NCBI RefSeq assembly: GCF_021228125.1
Contig: NZ_JAJQQS010000012.1
Span: forward strand, 62,001-126,000
Length of the DNA: 64,000 nt
Reading direction: 5' to 3'
Source: Streptomyces albireticuli
Lineage (GTDB): Bacteria; Actinomycetota; Actinomycetes; Streptomycetales; Streptomycetaceae
Shown here one piece after another: positions 46,625 to 53,733 of this stretch; the first letter of the stretch is position 1, and every line of letters starts with the position of its first letter. Both the position numbers and the translations under genes were made by a program. The notes beneath the pieces are model-generated. The model was given only the letters and a program-made list of their open reading frames with translations. It made no database searches and was not told where the DNA came from.

Positions 46625-49285
46625 GTGACCGCTCGACCGCCGTCCAGCCGACCGCCGCACGAGCCCGGCGCCGAACCTCCCGGCGGCCCGGCCGGGATCC
46701 CCGCGACCTTCCTCCCGGAGGGGGCGCGGACCCGGCGGGCCGCGCCGTCCCCGGGGCCGGGAGACGACGGCGCGGCACGGGAGCCCGGCGCCGGTGACGG
46801 CCCGTCGCCGGCCACCCCGCCGGCCGCCGGGCCCCGGGCCGGGGGCCAGGACGGGGACCGGCCCGGCGGCGCCGTAGCCCTCGATCCGGCGGAGCGGGAA
46901 ACCGACCCGGGCGGGATCGCGCCCGAGGGCCCGCGGGCGGGCGGCGGGCCCTCGGCGGCGGATCCAGCGGCGGTTCCACCGGGCGCGAGCCCGAACGCAC
47001 CCGGTCCGGCCGGCGACAGGCACGGCGGCTCCCCCGCCGGGCCCTCCGGCGCCACCGGCCCGCGCCGCCCGGCGCCCGCGGCCCGGCGCGGCGTGCGGCC
47101 CGCCGAGCCGCTCGGCGACGAGGAGCGCGGGCGGCTGCTGGGCGGATCCCACCACGACCCGCACGCGCTGCTCGGCGCGCACCCCGTCCCCGGCGGGGTG
47201 GCGTTCCGGGCCCTGCGCCCGTTCGCCCGCTCGGTGGCGGTCACCGGCGCCGGCCTGCGGGCCGAGCTGTACGACGAGGGGGACGGCCTCTTCGCGGGGG
47301 TGCTCCCGCTGCGCGAGATCCCCGACTACCGGCTCCTGGTGACGTACGACGACGCGGAGCTGGAGCTCCAGGACCCGTACCGCTTCCTGCCCGCCCTCGG
47401 CGACCTGGACCTGCACCTCGTCCGCGAGGGCCGCCACGAGGAGCTGTGGCGGGCGCTCGGCGCGGTGCCCATGACGCACGGCGGCGTGCCCGGCACCCGG
47501 TTCACGGTCTGGGCGCCCAACGCCCGGGGCGTGCGCGTGGCCGGCGACTTCAACTACTGGGACGCCACGGGCCACCCGATGCGGTCCCTGGGCGCGTCCG
47601 GGGTGTGGGAGCTGTTCCTGCCGGGCATCGGCGAGGGCGCGCTGTACAAGTTCCAGATCACCCGCCCCGACGGCTCGTACACCCTGCGCGCGGACCCGAT
47701 GGCCCGCCGCACCGAGGCGCCCCCGGCCACCGCGTCGATCGTGGACGTCACGCACCACGTCTGGCGGGACGAGGAGTGGATGGCGCGCCGGTCGGCCACG
47801 CCCGTGCACGAGGCGCCCTTCTCCGTCTACGAGGTGCACCTGCCGTCGTGGCGCCCCGGCCTCAGCTACCGGCAGCTCGCCGACCAGCTCCCCGCGTACG
47901 TCAAGGACCTGGGGTTCACCCACGTCGAGCTGATGCCGGTCGCCGAGCACCCCTTCGGCGGCTCGTGGGGCTACCAGGTCACCGGCTTCTACGCGCCGAC
48001 CGCGCGCCTCGGCACTCCCGACGACTTCCGGTACCTGGTGGACGCGCTGCACGCGGCCGGCATCGGGGTGCTGATGGACTGGGTGCCGGCGCACTTCCCC
48101 CGGGACGACTGGGCGCTGGCGGAGTTCGACGGCCGGCCGCTGTACGAGCCGGAGGACCCGCGGCGGGCCGCCCACCCGGACTGGGGGACGCTGGAGTTCG
48201 ACTACGGCCGCACGGAGGTCCGTAACTTCCTGGTGGCCAACGCCGTCCACTGGTGCCAGGAGTTCCACATCGACGGGCTGCGCGTGGACGCCGTGGCGTC
48301 GATGCTCTACCTCGACTACTCCCGCGAGCCGGGGCAGTGGACGCCGAACGTCCACGGCGGCCGGGAGAACCTCGACGCGGTGGCGTTCCTCCAGGAGATG
48401 AACGCCACCGTCTACCGCCGCTGCCCCGGCGTGGTCACGATCGCCGAGGAGTCCACCGCCTGGGACGGCGTCACCCGCGCCACCCACCACGTGGGCCCCG
48501 GGGGCTTCGGCGGCCTGGGCTTCGGGCTGAAGTGGAACATGGGCTGGATGCACGACTCGCTGGTCTACGTCTCCAAGGAGCCGGTCCACCGGAAGTACCA
48601 CCACGGTGAGATGACCTTCTCCATGATCTACGCGTACAGCGAGAACTACGTGCTGCCCATCTCGCACGACGAGGTGGTGCACGGCAAGCGCTCCCTGGTC
48701 TCCAAGATGCCGGGCGACTGGTGGCAGCGGCGCGCCACCCACCGCGCGTACCTGGGCTTCATGTGGGCGCACCCGGGCAAGCAACTCCTCTTCATGGGAC
48801 AGGAGTTCGCGCAGGGGGCGGAGTGGTCCGAGAGCCACGGCCCCGACTGGTGGCTGCTGGACCCCTCGTACTCCGCCGAGGCCGACCACCGGGGCGTGCG
48901 CGACCTGGTCCGCGACCTCAACGCGGCCTACCGCGCCGAGCCCGCGCTGTGGCAGCGGGACACCGTGCCCGAGGGCTTCGAGTGGGTGGACGGCGACGCG
49001 AGCGAGGACAACGTCTTCGCCTTCCTGCGCTACGACGCGGAGGGCTCGCCGCTGCTCGCCGTCAGCAATTTCTCGCCGGTGGTCCGGCACGGGTACACGC
49101 TGGGGGTGCCGGCCCGGTACACCGCGTGGGGCGAGTACCTGAACACGGACGCCGAGCGGTACGGCGGTGGCGGCGTGACCCATCCGGACCCGGTGAAGAC
49201 GGAGGCGGTGCGCAGCCACGGCCGGCCGGCGAGCGTCACGGTGACGCTGCCGCCGCTGGCGACGGTGTGGTTCCGGCCGGTGTGA
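46625..49285 (+). CDS. glgB: 1,4-alpha-glucan branching enzyme GlgB with long N-terminal extension
   Basis: An 886-aa GH13 branching enzyme. The catalytic triad is at about D555 (GLRVDAVASM), E608 or the adjacent E609 (TIAEEST) and D682 (ISHDEVVHG). An N1 domain (about 170-265) and a CBM48 (about 275-375) precede the barrel. The first 160 residues are a Pro/Ala/Gly/Arg-rich, low-complexity extension not needed for the fold. GTG 46625 has a GAGGAGG site, so the extension is probably translated. Some extra length is common in Streptomyces, but this one is long. It branches the linear glucan made by GlgE. Confidence 0.95.
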   Translation: MTARPPSSRPPHEPGAEPPGGPAGIPATFLPEGARTRRAAPSPGPGDDGAAREPGAGDGPSPATPPAAGPRAGGQDGDRPGGAVALDPAERETDPGGIAPEGPRAGGGPSAADPAAVPPGASPNAPGPAGDRHGGSPAGPSGATGPRRPAPAARRGVRPAEPLGDEERGRLLGGSHHDPHALLGAHPVPGGVAFRALRPFARSVAVTGAGLRAELYDEGDGLFAGVLPLREIPDYRLLVTYDDAELELQDPYRFLPALGDLDLHLVREGRHEELWRALGAVPMTHGGVPGTRFTVWAPNARGVRVAGDFNYWDATGHPMRSLGASGVWELFLPGIGEGALYKFQITRPDGSYTLRADPMARRTEAPPATASIVDVTHHVWRDEEWMARRSATPVHEAPFSVYEVHLPSWRPGLSYRQLADQLPAYVKDLGFTHVELMPVAEHPFGGSWGYQVTGFYAPTARLGTPDDFRYLVDALHAAGIGVLMDWVPAHFPRDDWALAEFDGRPLYEPEDPRRAAHPDWGTLEFDYGRTEVRNFLVANAVHWCQEFHIDGLRVDAVASMLYLDYSREPGQWTPNVHGGRENLDAVAFLQEMNATVYRRCPGVVTIAEESTAWDGVTRATHHVGPGGFGGLGFGLKWNMGWMHDSLVYVSKEPVHRKYHHGEMTFSMIYAYSENYVLPISHDEVVHGKRSLVSKMPGDWWQRRATHRAYLGFMWAHPGKQLLFMGQEFAQGAEWSESHGPDWWLLDPSYSAEADHRGVRDLVRDLNAAYRAEPALWQRDTVPEGFEWVDGDASEDNVFAFLRYDAEGSPLLAVSNFSPVVRHGYTLGVPARYTAWGEYLNTDAERYGGGGVTHPDPVKTEAVRSHGRPASVTVTLPPLATVWFRPV

Positions 49286-49767
49286 GAGCGGTCGGGGCGT
49301 GACGGCATGCCGGCGCCCTGCCGGGCGGGCGGGGCGGCGGGGTACGCGGTGACGGGCCGGGGGCCGGCCGCGGGCGGGCGGCAGGGCGGCAGGGGCGGGC
49401 GCGTGGCCACGCACCCACGCCCGGGGGCCCGCGGCCGCCGGGCGGGCGGCAGGCGGCACTGCGGCGGCGCGGCAGGGGCGGGCGCCCCTGCCGCACGCCC
49501 ACGCCCGGGGCGATCGGGTACGGGGTGACGCGCCGGGGACCCCGGCCACAGGCGGCCGCGTGGGAGGGGCTGGCGAGCGGGGCGCCCACGCCCGGGGCCC
49601 CGTCCGCCGGGCGGGCGGCACGCGGCCGGGCGCCGGGGGCGGGCGCCCCGCCGCGCGGCGGCCCCGTGACGCCGCCGTGACGGGCCGGTGACGTCGGTTT
49701 CACTAACGTCGGCCGGGCCCAGTGATCCGGCGGCAGCCGTGGGGTCGGGGGTGTCGGAGGTATCCCG
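49286..49767. repeat. 482-base GC-extreme gap with diverged direct repeat
   Basis: No gene is supported. Two related segments of roughly 110 bases, about 49339-49455 and 49516-49620, share the order GGGTAC-GGTGACG, CCCACGCCCGGGG and CCGCCGGGCGGGCGGCA. CCCACGCCCGGGG occurs three times (49414, 49498, 49585). The promoter of the protease cassette is probably in 49680-49760, where GACGTCGGTTTCACTAACG breaks the GC run. Confidence 0.55.
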
Positions 49768-50055
49768 ATGGCCGAGGTCGTGGTCCAGCTTCGTACGCCG
49801 TCGCGCGGTCCCTCGGCCGACGGCCCGGCGTCCGGCGGCACCGAGGGTGCCGGGGACGGCGTCGACGGCTGTCTGCGGCGGCGGTTCGGGCTGGCCTCAC
49901 GTCCCCTGCACCCCGGCGCGGGCGACCCGGAGGCCCTCGTGTGGCGCACGGTCGACGTGCCCGCCGGGGTGGACGCCGAGTCGGTCGCCGAGGCACTGCG
50001 CGCCCGTCCGGACGTCGCGGCCGCCTATGTGAAACCCCAGGCGGGCCTGCCGTGA
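49768..50055 (+). CDS. small protein related to the N-terminal segment of the adjacent S8 protease
   Basis: A 95-aa protein, first of a four-gene cassette. Its C-terminal part, VDVPAGVDAESVAEALRA and VAAAYVKPQ, resembles residues 120-148 of the following protease (VDAPADRLEELAERLR and VEAAYVKPG). This suggests a shared propeptide- or inhibitor-like fold with a conserved AAYVKP end. There is no signal peptide. ATG 49768 has GGAGG seven bases upstream. A free-standing protease inhibitor or chaperone is a fair guess, but the function is not known. Confidence 0.75.
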   Translation: MAEVVVQLRTPSRGPSADGPASGGTEGAGDGVDGCLRRRFGLASRPLHPGAGDPEALVWRTVDVPAGVDAESVAEALRARPDVAAAYVKPQAGLP

Positions 50056-50086
50056 CGCAGTCCCTTCACGCGGTGAGGAGAGTGCC

Positions 50087-52009
50087 GTGCCCCAGTCCTC
50101 AGGTGCGGAGAGTTCCGGCGGCTCGCCGCCACCGCCCGAATCGCTCTTCGGGCGGCCCGAGTTGGTGTGCGTGACCCGCCCCGGCGCCGGGGTGCGGATC
50201 ACGGCGAGCGGCGCGACCGCGGACGCGGACGTCGCGGTGGGCGCCCTCGACGCGGTCGCGGCCGAGTCCGACGTCGTCATCACGCCGCTCTTCGGCGTGG
50301 ACCGGCGGGCGGCGCGCGCGCCCTCGGACGGCGCGGGCGGCGCGGACGGCACAGGCGGCGCCGACGGTGCCGTCGCGACGGGCGGCCCGGCCGCCGACGA
50401 CGCCGCCCGGCGGACCCTCGACACGATGGCGCTCTTCTACCACGTGGACGCCCCGGCCGACCGGCTGGAGGAGCTGGCCGAGCGGCTCCGCTCCTCGGAC
50501 GCCGTCGAGGCCGCGTACGTCAAGCCCGGAGTGGACCTGGCGGTCCAGCGGGCGGAGCGGAAGACGGTGCCGCGGCAGGCCGCGAAGACGGCGAAGAAGG
50601 CGGTGAAGAAGGCCGTCCGGAAGGCCGGCGGCACGGTGGGCCGGCAGGGCGGCCCCGGCGGCGCCGACCCGGCCGCCGTCCTCAACGACATGGCCCCGGA
50701 CGTGGCCGACGCCCCGCCCGTCACCCCGGACTTCACCGCCCGCCAGGGCTATCTGGACGCCGCGCCGGGCGGGGTCGACGCCCGTTACGCCTGGACGCTG
50801 CCGGGCGGCCGGGGCGCGGGGGTCCGGGTGATCGACTGCGAGTGGGGCTGGCGCTTCACCCACGAGGACCTGCTGCGGAACCAGGGCGGCATCGTCTCGG
50901 GCACCGGCAGCACGGACACCGGCTTCGTGAACCACGGCACCGCGGTGCTCGGGGAGATCGGCGGCGACGTCAACGCCTTCGGGGTCACCGGGATCTCGCC
51001 GGACGCGGTGACGAGCGCCTCGGCGTTCTCGATCCCGACGGCGACCGCGATCCGCAACGCGGCCGACCGGCTCGGCCCGGGCGACATCATCCTGCTGGAG
51101 ATCCACCGGCCGGGCCCCCGGGCCACGGGCGCCGGCCAGCAGGGCTTCATCGCCGTCGAGTGGTGGCCGGACGACTACCTGGCGATCCGCTACGCCGTCG
51201 ACCGGGGCATCACGGTCGTCGAGGCCGCGGGCAACGGCGCGGAGGACCTGGACCACCCCGCCTACGACACCCCGCAGCCCGGCTTCCCCGCCTGGTGGCG
51301 CAACCCCTTCCGGCGCACCGCGCTGGACGCCGGAGCCGTGATCGTCGGCGCGGGGGCCCCGCCTCCGGGGACCCACGGGGCGGACCACGGGCCGGACAGG
51401 TCCCGGCTCGACTTCTCCAACTTCGGGGCCTGCGTGGACGCCCAGGGCTGGGGCCGCGAGGTGACCACCACCGGCTACGGCGACCTCCAGGGCGGTACGA
51501 GCCAGGACCTCTGGTACACCGACCGGTTCAGCGGCACGTCCAGCGCCTCCCCCATCGTCGTGGGGGCCCTGGCGGCCACGCAGGGCGTGCTGCGGGCGAA
51601 CGGCAGGATCCCGCTGTCGCCCGCGCGCTCACGGCAGCTGCTCCGGGCCACGGGCTCGCCGCAGCAGGACGCCCCGGGCCGGCCGGCCACGCAGCGCATC
51701 GGCAACCGGCCGAACCTCCGGCAGCTGATCCCCGCGGCCCTCCAGACGGCCACGTGGGTGGGCGTGCAGTTCCGCGCCACGCTGCCCGGCGGCCGGACGG
51801 GCCGCTGGTTCACGCACAGCTGGCCGGCCCACTGGCACGTGGTGTGGACGGTCGTGCCGACCAGTCCGCGCCCCGGTGCCCCGCAGGTCCGCTGGAAGGT
51901 ACGGGTCGAGCGGGCGAGCGACGGCTTCGCGACGTACTGGATCGACGTGACCAACCTCGTGACCGACCCGGTCGACTTCGAGGCCCGGTTCGCGGTCCTC
52001 GGCTGGTGA
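50087..52009 (+). CDS. subtilisin-like (S8) serine protease without signal peptide, with C-terminal WFTHSWP domain
   Basis: A 640-aa protease. The N-terminal region (about 1-150) ends in VEAAYVKPG, then a Lys/Ala-rich helix (about 160-180) links to the S8 domain (about 215-550). The catalytic residues appear to be D250 (VIDCEWGW), H283 (NHGTAV), N383 (AAGNGA) and S485 (SGTSSASP). A C-terminal domain of about 85 residues carries TGRWFTHSWP and is repeated as the next gene. No signal peptide or membrane anchor is seen, which is unusual for S8. GTG 50087 follows GAGGAGAG. It is second in the cassette, 31 bases after the first gene. Confidence 0.9.
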   Translation: MPQSSGAESSGGSPPPPESLFGRPELVCVTRPGAGVRITASGATADADVAVGALDAVAAESDVVITPLFGVDRRAARAPSDGAGGADGTGGADGAVATGGPAADDAARRTLDTMALFYHVDAPADRLEELAERLRSSDAVEAAYVKPGVDLAVQRAERKTVPRQAAKTAKKAVKKAVRKAGGTVGRQGGPGGADPAAVLNDMAPDVADAPPVTPDFTARQGYLDAAPGGVDARYAWTLPGGRGAGVRVIDCEWGWRFTHEDLLRNQGGIVSGTGSTDTGFVNHGTAVLGEIGGDVNAFGVTGISPDAVTSASAFSIPTATAIRNAADRLGPGDIILLEIHRPGPRATGAGQQGFIAVEWWPDDYLAIRYAVDRGITVVEAAGNGAEDLDHPAYDTPQPGFPAWWRNPFRRTALDAGAVIVGAGAPPPGTHGADHGPDRSRLDFSNFGACVDAQGWGREVTTTGYGDLQGGTSQDLWYTDRFSGTSSASPIVVGALAATQGVLRANGRIPLSPARSRQLLRATGSPQQDAPGRPATQRIGNRPNLRQLIPAALQTATWVGVQFRATLPGGRTGRWFTHSWPAHWHVVWTVVPTSPRPGAPQVRWKVRVERASDGFATYWIDVTNLVTDPVDFEARFAVLGW

Positions 52010-52021
52010 GAGGAGACAGGC

Positions 52022-52276
52022 ATGCGCGTAGGCACGCAGTTCACCGGAACCCTGGCCCCGGGCCAGACCGGCCGCTGGTTCACCCACAGCTGGCCGCAGG
52101 AATGGCACGTCATCTGGTACTTCATGCCCACGAGCCCGCAGCCGGGGGCACCGCAGCTCGAATGGGAGACCCAGGTCGAGCGCGCCTCCGGGACGCTGGT
52201 GACGTACTGGCTCACGGTGCGGAACCTCAGCAGCGCCCAGTTGCAGTTCGAAGGCCGCTTCGCGGTCCTCAATTAG
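52022..52276 (+). CDS. free-standing copy of the protease C-terminal domain
   Basis: An 84-aa protein that aligns end to end with the C-terminal domain of the preceding protease. By eye, about 49 of 83 positions are identical, including TGRWFTHSWP, the PTSP-PGAPQ pattern, VERAS and FEGRFAVL. High Trp/Phe and alternating polar residues suggest a small beta-sandwich. No signal peptide. GAGGAGA lies before ATG 52022, 12 bases after the protease stop. It probably oligomerises with the protease or occupies the same partner; the role is unknown. Confidence 0.85.
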   Translation: MRVGTQFTGTLAPGQTGRWFTHSWPQEWHVIWYFMPTSPQPGAPQLEWETQVERASGTLVTYWLTVRNLSSAQLQFEGRFAVLN

Positions 52277-52286
52277 GGAGTCGGGC

Positions 52287-52550
52287 ATGAAGGTCACGAT
52301 CACGGTCGCGGACGGCGAGGCGGCGGTCGCGGTCACGTCCCCGGCGGGGGCCGAGCGGTCCCCGGCGACGGCGGCGGGCGGTGACGCGGGGGCGGCGGCG
52401 CCCACCGGCGGCGAGTCACCGGACCCCGGCGCGGCCGTCGACGCCGGAGGACCGCCGAGCTGGCTGACGGAATCGGTGGGACGCGCGGGGGCGGTGTCCG
52501 GGGGTGAGACGCCGGGGGGGAACGCGGGCGGGCCGGCGGTGGGGGGCTGA
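52287..52550 (+). CDS. tiny Gly/Ala-rich protein, last gene of the protease cassette
   Basis: An 87-aa protein with an ordered-looking start, MKVTITVADGEAAVAVTS, then a Gly/Ala/Pro-rich tail that includes GGPPSWLTESVGR. ATG 52287 is ten bases after the previous stop with a GGGAG site. It has no signal peptide and no cysteine. The leader-plus-tail layout next to a protease would fit a protease substrate or precursor peptide, but composition alone cannot prove it is translated. I do not recognise the family. Confidence 0.55.
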   Translation: MKVTITVADGEAAVAVTSPAGAERSPATAAGGDAGAAAPTGGESPDPGAAVDAGGPPSWLTESVGRAGAVSGGETPGGNAGGPAVGG

Positions 52551-52701
52551 GGGCGGGCGCTTTCCGGCCCTTTCCCTCCCGCGCCCGGGAGCCCGCGCCC
52601 CCGGGTCCCGTTCCGGCCTGCGCGCGGCCTCCTGGAGCGCCGGACAGGCCGGAGTCCCACCCCGAACCGGGCGTCCCCACCTATCCCTTGGCATCCCTTA
52701 A

Positions 52702-52756
52702 CAAACCGGGCATCCTCATGAAGGGAATGCGGCACCCGTACGACGTGCCCGGTTTG
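52702..52756. promoter_or_regulatory. 11-bp inverted repeat ahead of the SARP-type gene
   Basis: CAAACCGGGCA (52702-52712) and TGCCCGGTTTG (52746-52756) are perfect arms 33 bases apart, the second ending eight bases before the start codon. A weak promoter, TTGGCA (52688-52693) with CATCCT 17 bases on, would place the first arm in the core promoter. It could be an operator or, in RNA, a stem hiding the ribosome site. Confidence 0.55.
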
Positions 52757-52764
52757 GGGGAACC

Positions 52765-53673
52765 ATGTCCGTCCTCAGAGGTGGTACAGCAGACATCCCG
52801 GCGCAACGGTCGGCGCTTCCGGAACAGCCCTTACCGCCCGCCCCGCCCGTCCCTACCGCCCTGTCCGCCCCGCCGGAGCCACCGCGCCTCGCCCTCCAGC
52901 TCCTCGGCGGGTTCCGGCTCACCCGCGACGGCCGCGACGGCCGCGATGTGGAACTCCCCGCCGGAGCACAGCGCCTCGTCGCCGTGCTCGCCCTGCGCGG
53001 ACGCCTCAGCCGGAGCCGTCTCGCGGGGACCCTGTGGCCGGAGACCGAGGAGCACCGGGCCCTCGCGCGGCTGCGGACCGCGATCTGGCGGGTCAACCAG
53101 GCCGCGCCGCGGCTGGTGGTCAGCTCCGGCGCCCAGGTCGCCCTGCACGCGCGCGCCGACGTGGACGTGGCCGTGCTGGTAGACCACGCGCTACGGGTGT
53201 TCCGGGGCGGGGAGGCCGATCCGGCCGCGGCCTGGTCCCCGGAGGGCACCGGCGCGGACCTGCTGCCGGACTGGGCGGACGAATGGCTGACCCACGACCG
53301 TGAGCGGCTGCGCCAGATGCGCCTGCACGTGCTGGAGCGGATGGTCGAGAGCCTCTGCGAGGGCGGCCGGTTCGGGCTCGCCATCGAGATCGCGCTACGG
53401 GTGCTGCGCGCCGACGTCCTTCGGGAGAGCGCGCACCGCGCCCTGGTGCGCGCCCATCTCGCCGAGGGCAACGTCGGCGAGGCCGTGCGCGCGTACCAGG
53501 CGTGCGTCGAGATCCTCCGGCGCGAGCTGGGCGTGGGGCCCTCCCGGGCGACCAGCGAACTGCTCGCGGGCCGCGCCCTCGGCCGTACGGCGGCGTCCCG
53601 GGGCCCGGAACCGGCCGTCCCCACGGCCGCGTTCCCCGCCCGCGTCCGTACGACCGCTCCCCGCACCCCCTGA
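52765..53673 (+). CDS. SARP/BTAD-type transcriptional activator with a TTA codon
   Basis: A 302-aa regulator. After a 40-residue Pro-rich start comes an OmpR-like winged helix (about 41-125; LQLLGGFRLTRDG, LAGTLWPETEEHRALARLRTAIWRV) and a BTAD helical domain (about 130-275; LLPDWADEWL, AHLAEGNVGEAVRAYQAC). SARP proteins activate secondary-metabolite or developmental genes. Codon 23 is TTA (52831-52833), the rare leucine codon read by the bldA tRNA in Streptomyces, so its synthesis is probably tied to development. It follows the S8 protease cassette. Confidence 0.9.
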   Translation: MSVLRGGTADIPAQRSALPEQPLPPAPPVPTALSAPPEPPRLALQLLGGFRLTRDGRDGRDVELPAGAQRLVAVLALRGRLSRSRLAGTLWPETEEHRALARLRTAIWRVNQAAPRLVVSSGAQVALHARADVDVAVLVDHALRVFRGGEADPAAAWSPEGTGADLLPDWADEWLTHDRERLRQMRLHVLERMVESLCEGGRFGLAIEIALRVLRADVLRESAHRALVRAHLAEGNVGEAVRAYQACVEILRRELGVGPSRATSELLAGRALGRTAASRGPEPAVPTAAFPARVRTTAPRTP

Positions 53674-53680
53674 CCGTACG

Positions 53681-53718
53681 GCCGTGCCCCGCTCCCCTCG
53701 AAGGGTTGCGGGGCACGG
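53681..53718. terminator. two-way terminator between the SARP-type gene and the MFS gene
   Basis: CCGTGCCCCGC (53682-53692) pairs with GCGGGGCACGG (53708-53718) across a 15-base loop, in the 60-base gap between the convergent genes. Confidence 0.75.
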
Positions 53719-53733
53719 TCACCGGCGGACGGT

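Noticed and set aside
46061..49621. 1186-codon open frame on the minus strand opposite maltokinase and glgB
   Set aside because: It is the usual GC-rich antisense shadow: composition is Arg/Pro/Val/His-rich, no domain is visible, and the plus strand carries complete enzymes with all catalytic residues.
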